Below, piece after piece: positions 28,589 to 39,321 of a stretch of DNA of 64,000 bases. Source of the stretch: Mesorhizobium sp. CA8 (GTDB lineage Bacteria > Pseudomonadota > Alphaproteobacteria > Rhizobiales > Rhizobiaceae); assembly GCF_020164955.1 (NCBI RefSeq), contig NZ_JAIUHG010000004.1, forward strand, positions 124,001-188,000, written 5' to 3'. Under the pieces are notes generated by a model that was given only the letters and a program-made list of their open reading frames with translations, was not told the DNA's origin and ran no database searches. How positions within the stretch are numbered: the stretch's first letter is position 1; each line of letters opens with the position of its first letter. A program made the position numbers and the translations under genes.

Positions 28589-29404
28589 GTGAGCGCGGTG
28601 GAAGCTGCCGCAGTCCGATCCGGCGAGGCGCAAAACGGCGCCGCCGAAGCCATCCATGTCGAAAACCTGCATAAGAAGTTCGGCCAGCTGCACGTGCTGA
28701 AGGGCGTTTCGCTGTCGGCGCGCGACGGCGAGGTGGTCGCCATCATCGGCGGCTCCGGCTCCGGCAAATCGACGCTTCTGCGTTGCATCAACTGCCTGGA
28801 GAACCCGACCAGCGGCATCATTCGGGTCAATGGCGAGGAGATCAAGCTCAAGGCCGACAGCCACGGCCACACCGTTCCGGCCGACCGCAGGCAGATCGAG
28901 CGTATCCGCACGCGGCTCGGCATGGTGTTCCAGAATTTCAACCTGTGGAGCCACATGACGCTGATCGAGAACGTCATCGAGGTTCCGGTGCATGTACTGG
29001 GCGTCAAGCGAAACGAGGCGATCGCCCAGGCCGAGAAGCTGCTTGCCCGCGTCGGGCTGGCGGAGAAGCGCGACGTCTATCCGGCCTTCCTGTCCGGCGG
29101 ACAGCAGCAGCGCGCCGCGATCGCCCGGGCGCTGGCGATCAATCCGCGCGTCATGCTGTTCGACGAGCCGACGTCGGCGCTCGATCCCGAGCTGGTCGGC
29201 GAGGTGCTGAAGGTGATCGGCGACCTGGCGCGCGAGGGGCGCACCATGGTGCTGGTGACGCATGAAATGAAGTTCGCCCGCGAGGTCGCGACGCATGTCG
29301 TCTATCTCTACAACGGGCTGGTCGAGGAAGAAGGTCCGCCGGAACAATTGTTCGGCGCTCCCAAATCCGAAAGGCTCAAACAATTCCTCCGCAATGTCGG
29401 CTAG
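28589..29404 (+). CDS. Polar/basic amino acid ABC transporter ATP-binding protein
   Basis: ATPase of 271 residues in the HisP/OccP/NocP group. Walker A is GGSGSGKST, Q-loop MVFQNFNLW, signature LSGGQQQR, Walker B VMLFDEPTSALD, switch VTHEM. The GTG at 28589 gives a 22-residue N-terminal lead before HVENLHKKFG, longer than in HisP; a later start is not obvious. Followed after 53 bases by the binding-protein gene. Confidence 0.93.
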   Translation: MSAVEAAAVRSGEAQNGAAEAIHVENLHKKFGQLHVLKGVSLSARDGEVVAIIGGSGSGKSTLLRCINCLENPTSGIIRVNGEEIKLKADSHGHTVPADRRQIERIRTRLGMVFQNFNLWSHMTLIENVIEVPVHVLGVKRNEAIAQAEKLLARVGLAEKRDVYPAFLSGGQQQRAAIARALAINPRVMLFDEPTSALDPELVGEVLKVIGDLAREGRTMVLVTHEMKFAREVATHVVYLYNGLVEEEGPPEQLFGAPKSERLKQFLRNVG

Positions 29405-29457
29405 CCGGCATCAGCGGAGCGAAAAACCGGGAACAACAACAAACTGGGAGTCCTGAC

Positions 29458-30255
29458 ATGAAGACTGTTCTCAAGACCTTCGCCGCGGCGCTGCTTATCG
29501 GCGTCGCAGCGATGGGCGGCGTGGCTAAGGCCGAGCAGGTCAAGATCGGCATCGCCGCCGAACCCTATCCGCCCTTCACCTCGCCCGATGCCAGCGGCAA
29601 ATGGGTGGGTTGGGAAATCGACTTCGTCAACGCCGTCTGCGCCGAGGAGAAGCTCGACTGCGTCATCACGCCGGTTGCCTGGGACGGCATCATCCCGGCG
29701 CTGACCACCAAGAAGATCGACGCCATCGTCTCCTCCATGTCGATCACCGACGAACGCAAGAAGACGATCGACTTCTCGGACAAGTACTACAACACCCCGA
29801 CCGCGATCATCGGGCCGAAGGACCAGAAATTCGGCGCCACGCCGGACGACCTCAAGGGCAAGGTGATCGGCGTCCAGGTGTCTACGGTGCATGCGGTCTA
29901 CGCCAAGAAGCACTTCACCGGCGCGCAGGAGATCAAGGAATACCAGACGCAGGACGAAGCCAATAACGATCTGGCCGCCGGCCGTATCGACGCGGTGCAG
30001 GCCGACTCGATCGCGCTCGGCGAATTCCTCAAGACCGACCAGGGCAAGGCCTGCTGCGACCTGAAGGGCATGGTGGCCCCGGACGACGAAGTGCTCGGAC
30101 CGGGCGTTGGCGTCGGCGTCCGCAAGGAAGACACCGCGCTCAAGGAAAAGTTCAACGCCGGCATCAAGGCGATCCGCGCCAACGGCAAGTATGACGAGAT
30201 CTCGAAGAAATATTTCGACTTCGACATCTATGGCGGCGCCACGCAGTCGAACTGA
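29458..30255 (+). CDS. Periplasmic amino acid/opine-type binding protein
   Basis: Binding protein of 265 residues in family 3 (HisJ/ArgT/OccT). Signal peptide MKTVLKTFAAALLIGVAA then cleavage after AKA. The mature part has EPYPPFTSPDASGKWVGWEI, IVSSMSITDERKKTIDFSDK and GVQVSTVHAVYA, the typical ligand-lobe lines. Arginine-like ligands are usual for this sequence type. Starts 53 bases after the ATPase gene; a hairpin follows it. Confidence 0.93.
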   Translation: MKTVLKTFAAALLIGVAAMGGVAKAEQVKIGIAAEPYPPFTSPDASGKWVGWEIDFVNAVCAEEKLDCVITPVAWDGIIPALTTKKIDAIVSSMSITDERKKTIDFSDKYYNTPTAIIGPKDQKFGATPDDLKGKVIGVQVSTVHAVYAKKHFTGAQEIKEYQTQDEANNDLAAGRIDAVQADSIALGEFLKTDQGKACCDLKGMVAPDDEVLGPGVGVGVRKEDTALKEKFNAGIKAIRANGKYDEISKKYFDFDIYGGATQSN

Positions 30256-30312
30256 GCCCTCTCGCACACGAGTGAGGGCATGGCGCGCGCCGTGCCCGAC
30301 CTTGCCACGCAT

Positions 30313-30344
30313 GCAAGTCGCTGATCCGATGATCAGCGGCTTGC
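30313..30344 (+). promoter_or_regulatory. Intercistronic hairpin after the binding-protein gene
   Basis: GCAAGTCGCTGATC and GATCAGCGGCTTGC form a 14-base stem (one G-T pair) with loop CGAT. No T run follows, so it is more likely an mRNA-stabilising hairpin that raises the amount of binding-protein message over permease message than a terminator. Confidence 0.6.
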
Positions 30345-30402
30345 CAGCAATCCGGGGGCGAAGCTGATCGATGCCTTTCTTCCGGCCTCCGCGGCCGGCA
30401 TC

Positions 30403-31113
30403 ATGGAACTCCTGTCGCCCGTGGCGCCCGGCTGGGGCGGCACGCTGCTTGTCGGGCTGCTGCATTCGATCGAGATCGCCGTAGGCGCCACCTGCCTCGG
30501 CCTCATGATCGGCACCGCCGGCGCCTTCGGCAAGCTCTATGGCGGCCCGGTGACGCGCGATCTGCTCGCGGTCTACACGACCATCGTGCGCGCCGTGCCG
30601 GAACTGGTGCTGATCCTATTGCTCTATTATGCCGGGACAGATCTCATCAATCAGATGCTGACGGCGATCGGCTACAGCCGTGTCGACATCAGCGGGCTCG
30701 CGGCCGGCATTTTCGTGCTGGGTTTCGTGCAGGGCGCCTATTCGACCGAAGTCATCCGCGGCGCTATCCTCGCCATCCCGCAAGGCCAGATCGAGGCCGC
30801 CCGCGCCTACGGGATGTCGCCCGGCCTGATGCTGCGGCGCATCACGCTGCCGGCCATGCTGCCCTTCGCCATCCCCGGCCTTGCCAATCTTTGGCTGATC
30901 GCCACGAAGGACACCGCGCTGCTTGCCGTCGTCGGCTTCTTCGAACTGACGCTGGCGACGCGCCAGGCGGCCGGCGTCACCAAGGCCTATCTGCTCTTCT
31001 ACCTTGCGGCCGGCGCGCTCTATCTCGCGCTCACGCTCTTCTCCAACCTGATCATCGGCCGCGTCGAAGCCTGGTCGCGGCGCGGCATGCCCTCCGTCAA
31101 GGAGGCGCGCTGA
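30403..31113 (+). CDS. Amino acid ABC transporter permease, HisQ/OccQ type
   Basis: Permease of 236 residues with about five membrane spans. IVRAVPELVLILLLYY is the family-specific line after the second span, and the EAA loop is IPQGQIEAARAYGMSPGLML. Upstream codons remain open back to 30325 but contain no ATG, GTG or TTG, only a CTG at 30364, so ATG 30403 is taken. Its stop shares one base with the next permease start (TGATG). Confidence 0.9.
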   Translation: MELLSPVAPGWGGTLLVGLLHSIEIAVGATCLGLMIGTAGAFGKLYGGPVTRDLLAVYTTIVRAVPELVLILLLYYAGTDLINQMLTAIGYSRVDISGLAAGIFVLGFVQGAYSTEVIRGAILAIPQGQIEAARAYGMSPGLMLRRITLPAMLPFAIPGLANLWLIATKDTALLAVVGFFELTLATRQAAGVTKAYLLFYLAAGALYLALTLFSNLIIGRVEAWSRRGMPSVKEAR

Positions 31114-31922
31114 TGTCGGCCGAAGCCGTCGCGATAAACATGGCGGCGCGGGCCTCAATCTGGCTCAAGCCGCACCGCATCGTTCTTATCCTGATCGCGT
31201 TGGCGCTGGTGCTCTGCGCAGCCTTCTTCATGCGCTGGGACTGGCTGCCGCAATATTGGGAAATGGGCCTGATAGGTCTATGGCGGTCGCTCTGGATCCT
31301 CGCCGTCACCTGCGCGCTGGGCTTTGCGCTTGCGGTGCCGCTCGGGCTCGCCCAGGCCGGAGGACCGATCTGGTTCTCGGCGCCGGCAAAAGCCTTCTGC
31401 ACCATCATCCGGGGAACGCCGCTGCTCCTGCAGCTCTGGCTGCTCTACTACGGCCTCGGCTCGATCTTTCCGCAATATCCGTGGATCCGTGAATCCTGGC
31501 TATGGCCGTATCTCAGGCAGGCCTGGCCCTATGCCGTGGTGGCGCTGACCTTTTCCTTCGCCGGCTATGAGGGCGAGGTGATGCGCGGCGCCTTCGCCGG
31601 CGTTCCGAGAGGCCAGCTCGAGGCCGCTCGCGCCTTCGGCATGAGCCGCTGGAAAATCTTCCGCCGCATCTGGCTGCCGCAAGCCTTCTACCGGGCGCTG
31701 CCGACGCTGACCGGCGAGACGGTGCTGCAGCTGAAGTCGACACCGCTGGTGGCGACGATCAGCGTCATCGATATCTTCGCCGTCTCCTCCAAGGTGCGCC
31801 AGGACACCTATCTGACCTACGAGCCTTTGCTGCTCCTGGCGCTGATCTATATGACGATCACCGGCATCCTGGTCTTCGTCTTCAGCCGGATCGAGGCGCG
31901 GATTCCGGTCAAGATCGGATAG
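31113..31922 (+). CDS. Amino acid ABC transporter permease, HisM/OccM type
   Basis: Second permease, 269 residues. IIRGTPLLLQLWLLYYGLGS and the EAA loop VPRGQLEAARAFGMSRWKIF are diagnostic. GGAGG lies upstream within the preceding gene's end, and start and stop overlap by one base. The other three parts of the transporter are the genes immediately before it. Its stop lies at the edge of a tandem AGTAGGGG repeat. Confidence 0.93.
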   Translation: MSAEAVAINMAARASIWLKPHRIVLILIALALVLCAAFFMRWDWLPQYWEMGLIGLWRSLWILAVTCALGFALAVPLGLAQAGGPIWFSAPAKAFCTIIRGTPLLLQLWLLYYGLGSIFPQYPWIRESWLWPYLRQAWPYAVVALTFSFAGYEGEVMRGAFAGVPRGQLEAARAFGMSRWKIFRRIWLPQAFYRALPTLTGETVLQLKSTPLVATISVIDIFAVSSKVRQDTYLTYEPLLLLALIYMTITGILVFVFSRIEARIPVKIG

Positions 31923-32041
31923 TAGGGGAGTAGGGGAGTAGGGGAGTAGGGGAGTGTTTAGCCAGGATCCGCATTCACAATTCCACCCCCATTCGTTATT
32001 CGCTCCATAATTTCCCCCTACTCCCCTACTCCCCTACTCCC
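31921..32041. repeat. Inverted pair of AGTAGGGG tandem repeats
   Basis: Left arm: AGTAGGGG four times in tandem (31921-31952) plus AGT. Right arm: CCCCTACT three times (32015-32038) plus CCC. The arms are reverse complements about 60 bases apart and can form a long GC-rich stem between the transporter and dehydrogenase genes. Copy number is expected to vary by slippage. Confidence 0.9.
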
Positions 32042-32055
32042 TTAGGACGGCCACG

Positions 32056-33057
32056 ATGCAAATCACCCTCGCCCAGGCAACAGGCCTATGCCGGATGGCG
32101 GCGCTTGGCGCCGGCGCCAATGAGGAGGCGGCACAGTCGCTGACCGCCTCGATTATCGCCGCCGAAGCCGAAGGCCTGTCGACGGTGGGGTTGTCGCATT
32201 TCATCGACTATCTGGAGGCGCTCGAAGCCGGCCGCATCGACGGCAATGCCGATCCGGTGATCACCCGGCCGGCGCTTGCAGTCTATCTCTCCGACGCGCG
32301 CCGCGGTCTTGCCCATACCGGCTTCGACCGCACGATCGACGACCTGGTCAAGGCGGCAAAACTGTTCGGCGTCTCGATCTTCTCGCAGAAGAACGCCTAT
32401 ACGTGCGGGGCGCTCGGCTATTTCACCGGTCGGCTGGCGGAACAGGGGCTGGTGTCCTTCGCCGCCACCAACGGGCCGGCAGTGCTTGCCGGCTCGGGCT
32501 CGGTCAAGCCGGTCTATTGCACCAATCCGATGTCCTTTGCGTCGCCCGCCGGCGAGGGGCCGCCGCTGGTCATCGATCAGTCATCGAGCGCCACCGCCTT
32601 CGTCAACATCCGCAAAGCGGCCGAGGACGGCAAGAAGATCCCCGAAGGCTGGGCGCTGGATGCCAGCGGCAACCCGACCACCGATCCTGCGGCAGCGATG
32701 AAAGGCGCGATGCTTGCCTTTGGCGGCCAGCGCGGCGCCAACATCGCCTTGATGGTCGAAGTGCTGGCCGCAGGCATTTCCGGCGCCAACTGGTCGCTCG
32801 ACGCGCCCTGGTTCACCGATGGGGTGGAGAGCCCCGGCACCGGCCTTTTCGTTCTGGCCATCGAGCCAAAACTGCTCGACCCGGATTTCGAGCGGCGCAT
32901 GAAGGACCAGCTCGACCGGCTGCGGCGGCGTTATGGCGTGCATATTCCCGGCCGCTCTCGCGCCGAAGCCGCGGAGAAGGCAAAGGCGCGTGGCATCACC
33001 ACATCCAGAGCCGTCGTGCAGCGCATTTCGGAATTCGCCGAGCGCTATTCGGCCTGA
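32056..33057 (+). CDS. Ldh2/DpkA-type NAD(P)-dependent dehydrogenase
   Basis: Enzyme of 333 residues in the malate/L-lactate dehydrogenase-2 family, a fold distinct from Rossmann enzymes. Members include Δ1-piperideine-2-carboxylate/Δ1-pyrroline-2-carboxylate reductase (DpkA), ureidoglycolate and sulfolactate dehydrogenases. Visible family lines: GLSTVGLSHFIDYLEAL, FAATNGPAVLAGSGSVKPVY, NPMSFASPAGEGPPLVIDQS and HIPGRSRAEAAEKAKARGI. Position after the amino-acid transporter favours a cyclic imino acid or 2-oxo acid substrate. It starts 15 bases after the repeat. Confidence 0.87.
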   Translation: MQITLAQATGLCRMAALGAGANEEAAQSLTASIIAAEAEGLSTVGLSHFIDYLEALEAGRIDGNADPVITRPALAVYLSDARRGLAHTGFDRTIDDLVKAAKLFGVSIFSQKNAYTCGALGYFTGRLAEQGLVSFAATNGPAVLAGSGSVKPVYCTNPMSFASPAGEGPPLVIDQSSSATAFVNIRKAAEDGKKIPEGWALDASGNPTTDPAAAMKGAMLAFGGQRGANIALMVEVLAAGISGANWSLDAPWFTDGVESPGTGLFVLAIEPKLLDPDFERRMKDQLDRLRRRYGVHIPGRSRAEAAEKAKARGITTSRAVVQRISEFAERYSA

Positions 33058-33311
33058 TTTTCGCTGCCCTGTTGCACTTTTCCCGGCCTGGCGCACCCAT
33101 ATCCGGCACTCGACGCCGCGAGCCGCCTTGGCTTTGTCCGGCTCGCGGTTGGCGGTGCTGCGCCAGGCGTTTAGGCGTGGACACTGCCCGGAAAACCCCT
33201 GCTTCTTGAGAGCAGCGAAATCAAGCCGACGGCGACTTCCGGTCGCTCTTTGCCTTTGGCGAGAAACGGATTAAGAAACGGCTTCAGCCAAGCATTCGCG
33301 CGGAGCCAGTC

Positions 33312-34295
33312 ATGACCGAAATCCTGCAGACCCCCAAGCTCGTCGTCGTCTTCGGCGGCTCGGGCTTCGTCGGTCGCCATGTCGTGCGCGCGCTCGCCAA
33401 GCGCGGCTATCGCATCCGGGTCGCCTGCCGGCGGCCCGACCTTGCCGGCCATGTGCAGCCGCTCGGCAATGTCGGCCAGATCCAGCCCGTGCAGGCCAAT
33501 GTGCGCGTGCGCTGGTCGGTGGACCGCGCCGTGCAGGGCGCCGACCATGTCGTCAACCTGGTCGCCATCCTGCATGAGACCGGGCGCCAGAAATTCGGCG
33601 CCGTGCACGATTTCGGCGCGCGCGCCGTCGGTGAGGCCGCGCGCTCGGTCGGCGCCGGCCTCACCCAGATCTCGGCGCTCGGCGCCGATCTCAATTCGCC
33701 GTCCGAGTACGCCCGCACCAAGGCGCTGGGCGAAAAGGCGGTATTCGAGACGATTCAGGATGCCGTCATCTTCCGGCCGTCGATCAATTTCGGACCGGAG
33801 GACCGCTTCTTCAACCGCTTCGCCGGCATGGCGCGCCTGTCGCCCATCCTGCCGCTGATCGGCGGCGGGCAGAACAAGCTGCAGCCGGTCTATGTCGGCG
33901 ACGTCGCCGAAGCGATCGCGCGCTCGGTCGACGGCAATGTCAAGGGCGGCCAGATTTATGAACTCGGCGGCCCGCAGGTGCTGACCTTCAAGGAATGCAT
34001 GGAGGAAATGCTTGCCGTGATCGACCGCAGGCGCCTCCTGGTGCCGGTGCCGTGGTGGGTGGCGAACATCCAGGCGTCGATCCTTCAGCTGCTGCCCAAT
34101 CCGCTCTTGACCAAGGACCAGGTGCTGCAGTTACGTGAGGACAACGTGGTCTCGGACGAAGCCGTCAAGGCCGCGAGGACGCTTGCCGGGCTGGGCATCC
34201 AGCCGCAGGCGATCGCCACCATCCTGCCCAGCTATCTCTGGCGCTTCCGCGCCGCCGGCCAATTCCAGCAGCGCCGGCCGATCGCCGACCGTTAG
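33312..34295 (+). CDS. NDUFA9-like NAD(P)-binding protein (atypical SDR)
   Basis: Protein of 327 residues similar to the 39-kDa subunit of mitochondrial complex I. Rossmann motif VVFGGSGFVGRHVVRAL (residues 11-27), then VAILHETGRQKFGAVHD and YARTKALGE, where the active-site Tyr-Lys is kept. Bacterial members are thought to bind NADPH and may assist ubiquinone or respiratory-complex function. A single gene, 254 bases after the dehydrogenase. No nuo genes nearby. Confidence 0.88.
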   Translation: MTEILQTPKLVVVFGGSGFVGRHVVRALAKRGYRIRVACRRPDLAGHVQPLGNVGQIQPVQANVRVRWSVDRAVQGADHVVNLVAILHETGRQKFGAVHDFGARAVGEAARSVGAGLTQISALGADLNSPSEYARTKALGEKAVFETIQDAVIFRPSINFGPEDRFFNRFAGMARLSPILPLIGGGQNKLQPVYVGDVAEAIARSVDGNVKGGQIYELGGPQVLTFKECMEEMLAVIDRRRLLVPVPWWVANIQASILQLLPNPLLTKDQVLQLREDNVVSDEAVKAARTLAGLGIQPQAIATILPSYLWRFRAAGQFQQRRPIADR

Positions 34296-34345
34296 ATCAG
34301 GATGACGTTTCGTTGAATCGCCACACTGATCTAACTTTTTGTCAA

Positions 34346-34393
34346 AGCATGATCTTTTCCGAAAACCGGTTCCCACTTTTCGGGACCATGCTC
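34346..34393. repeat. Rhizobial-type palindromic intergenic repeat, copy 2
   Basis: AGCATGATC... pairs with ...GACCATGCT (one mismatch), and inside CCGAAAA pairs with TTTTCGG. The centre is CCGGTTCCCAC. Shares several blocks with the element at 5221-5270. Lies between convergent genes for the NDUFA9-like protein and P450, where it could also act in transcript ending. Confidence 0.7.
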
Positions 34394-34405
34394 TAGAAAC
34401 AGTCT

Positions 34406-35776
34406 CTACGCCCGCCGGGAGACCTGCATTGGCAGGCCGCCCTGCGGCTGCGTGGTGAGCTTCTGCACCGGCCACGGCCGGGTCTCAGCCGTCACATCGA
34501 AGCGGAAGCGTGACAGCAGGATCGCCAGCGCGATGATCGCCTCCTGCATGGCGAAGCTGGCGCCGATGCAGACGCGCGGGCCGGCACCAAAGGGCAGGTA
34601 CTGGAAGCGATCGATCCGGTCGCGGTTTTCCGGGTGGAAGCGCTCCGGCAGGAAGGCGTCCGGCCTGTCCCAGAGTTTTCTGTGGCGATGCACGACCCAG
34701 GGCATCACCAGCACGGCGGCATATTTCGGGATATAGAGACCGTTCCAGGTCTCCGGCTCGATCGGCTCGCGGTTGATCGAGGGCGCCGGCGGATAGAGCC
34801 GCAGCGCCTCCTCGAAAGCGGCGCGGGTGAGCGGCATGGCATCCAGCCACTTGGTCGGATCGGGCTCGCGCGCCAGCACGACGTCGATCTCCTGCTCGAC
34901 CTTGTCGCGCTCCCAGGGCGCCTCGGCGAGGCAATAGATGGTCCAGCCCAGCGCCCGCGCGGTCGTCTCATGGCCGGCGCCGATGAAGGTGATGATGTTG
35001 TCCTCGACCTCGGCGCGGGTCAGCCCGTCCGGCCCCTCGGCGCGCAGCAGAAGCGTGAGAAAATCCTGCGGCACGCCGTCGGGATCGCGCTTCAGCCGCT
35101 CCTCGCGCATCTTCACTGTGTTGGCCACGATATTGCGGAAATAGGCCATGGTCTTGCGGCCGCGGATGCGGGTTAGCCGCGGCAGCCATTCCGGCGCGCG
35201 CAGAAGGTCAAGCGGGTCGACACGGCCCATGGTCTCGAACAGGCGGTCGATCTCCTTGGCGAAGCTGCCGGGCTCGCCGGCGATCTCGCCGGAAAACAGC
35301 GTTTCGGCGAGGATGTCGTAGGTGAGCAGCGTCATGTCATGCGCGACATCGGTCATGCCGCCGACCTCGTAGCGGGTGACGAAATCCAGCGTGCGCTTCA
35401 GCATCGGCCCGGCGAAGCCGAAGATGTGGCGCGGTGTGAACACCGGCGCCATCGCCTTGCGCGAGCGCCTCCACACCTCGCCTTCGGCGGTCAGCAGCCC
35501 GTCGCGCAGGATCGGGCGCAGGATCAGCTGGCGCACAGTCGCCATCTTGTAATTCTTGGCGTTATCGATCAGCACATGGCGGATGAGGCCGGGATCGTTG
35601 GCGATGACCAGAGGGCCGCCGATGCCGGTCACCGAGATCCAGGGCTCGTTGTAGGTATGCTCGCCCCACAGCTCGAGCGGATTGCGGTAGACGATGCGCA
35701 TCATCTCCAGCGTCGAAGGCGGCTTTGTGCGCGGCTTTGGCGCCGGCGGCACGAAAGGGGCGGGCTTGGTGTCCAT
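34406..35776 (-). CDS. Cytochrome P450
   Basis: Heme monooxygenase of 456 residues, no membrane anchor. The I-helix oxygen motif FIGAGHETTARAL is near residue 267, ExxR in EEALRLYPP near 323, and heme loop FGAGPRVCIGAS with Cys near 403. The frame is open upstream to 35860, but ATG 35776 gives the natural MDTKPAPF start. A flavin reductase gene diverges from it 181 bases away; ferredoxin genes are not adjacent, so the electron donor is unknown. Substrate not predictable. Confidence 0.93.
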   Translation of the reverse strand: MDTKPAPFVPPAPKPRTKPPSTLEMMRIVYRNPLELWGEHTYNEPWISVTGIGGPLVIANDPGLIRHVLIDNAKNYKMATVRQLILRPILRDGLLTAEGEVWRRSRKAMAPVFTPRHIFGFAGPMLKRTLDFVTRYEVGGMTDVAHDMTLLTYDILAETLFSGEIAGEPGSFAKEIDRLFETMGRVDPLDLLRAPEWLPRLTRIRGRKTMAYFRNIVANTVKMREERLKRDPDGVPQDFLTLLLRAEGPDGLTRAEVEDNIITFIGAGHETTARALGWTIYCLAEAPWERDKVEQEIDVVLAREPDPTKWLDAMPLTRAAFEEALRLYPPAPSINREPIEPETWNGLYIPKYAAVLVMPWVVHRHRKLWDRPDAFLPERFHPENRDRIDRFQYLPFGAGPRVCIGASFAMQEAIIALAILLSRFRFDVTAETRPWPVQKLTTQPQGGLPMQVSRRA

Positions 35777-35957
35777 GAAGCATGCTCCGCTGTCAGCGCC
35801 GAATGTAGTGCCCGACAAGACCGGCGTCCATGTGACCGGGCGGCAGCATACGATCGCCACGTCTCGACGGAATGTGACCAGTATCAGCCAATCGCTGCTT
35901 GTTACCGGCGGCCGCCTGCGTTAGTCACCAATGGATACCGCCAAGCAGGAGCCCCCC

Positions 35958-36530
35958 ATGAAGCATCGTCTGGACATCATCATCGGCAGCACGCGACCGG
36001 GGCGCGCCGGTCCGATCTTCGGCGAATGGCTGGAGGGCTTCGCGCGCGAGCACGGCAAGTTCGAGCCGGTGCTGACCGACATTGCCGCGTTCAACCTGCC
36101 GATCCTCGACGAGCCGCACCACCCGCGCCTGCGCAAATATGAGAACGACCATACCAAGGCCTGGTCGAAGGCGATCGACGCCGCCGACGCCTTCGTATTC
36201 GTGGCGCCTGAGTACAACTACTTCGTGGCGCCCGCGATCGTGAACGCCATCGACTATCTTATCCATGAATGGCGCTACAAGCCGGCAGCGATCTTCAGCT
36301 ATGGCGGCGTGTCAGGCGGCCTGCGCGCGGCGCAGGCGCTGAAGCCACTGCTCACCTCCGTCGGCGTCATGCCGATCCCGGAAGGCGTGGCGCTGCCGGC
36401 TTATGCGACGCTGCTTGACCAGAACCGCGCATACCATCCCAGCGAACAGGTGCTGGGAGGCGCAAAGACGATGCTCGACGAGTTGTCCCGCTGGAGCGAG
36501 GCCCTGAAGACATTGCGGGCCGCCGCATAG
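35958..36530 (+). CDS. NADPH-dependent FMN reductase family protein
   Basis: Flavodoxin-fold oxidoreductase of 190 residues. IIIGSTRPGRAGPIFGEWL is the phosphate-binding loop for FMN, VFVAPEYNYFVAPAIVNAID the family signature, and SYGGVSGGLRAAQ a second flavin contact. ATG 35958 has AGGAG 6 bases before it; a start 27 bases earlier lacks this. Diverges from the P450 gene and might pass electrons to it, which is speculation. Confidence 0.9.
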   Translation: MKHRLDIIIGSTRPGRAGPIFGEWLEGFAREHGKFEPVLTDIAAFNLPILDEPHHPRLRKYENDHTKAWSKAIDAADAFVFVAPEYNYFVAPAIVNAIDYLIHEWRYKPAAIFSYGGVSGGLRAAQALKPLLTSVGVMPIPEGVALPAYATLLDQNRAYHPSEQVLGGAKTMLDELSRWSEALKTLRAAA

Positions 36531-36728
36531 GCACGGAAGCCTCCAGTGCGGCACTTGCGAGGCTGCGTATCGGCGCGGCTTTCGCGATCGAATGCCCACC
36601 TGCACAGGCCAGCATCCCGCGCCGGCCTGGAAAGACCACTCGCCAAGCCGGCAAAATGGCCGCAAACCTTGGAAAACCAGCCGTTTGCGCCTATATCTAG
36701 GACATCAAAACGGCGCGATTCGGGGTGA

Positions 36729-39242
<2,514 letters not shown>

Positions 39243-39257
39243 GCGGGGCTCGGCCGA

Positions 39258-39313
39258 CAGTTTCTGCTACAAAAAAGCCCGGCATCCACCGGGCTTTTTT
39301 GTTGCAGAAACTG
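39258..39313. terminator. 56-base symmetric bidirectional terminator between gyrB and pntB
   Basis: Core AAAAAAGCCCGG-CATCCA-CCGGGCTTTTTT (39271-39300) is perfectly symmetric. Outside it, CAGTTTCTGC (39258-39267) pairs with GCAGAAACTG (39304-39313). Works for both convergent genes. Confidence 0.93.
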
Positions 39314-39321
39314 CGGCTGGA

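Noticed and set aside
31921..32041. CRISPR-like array
   Set aside because: The units are 8 bases long and contiguous, without spacers, so this is a simple tandem repeat in inverted pair.
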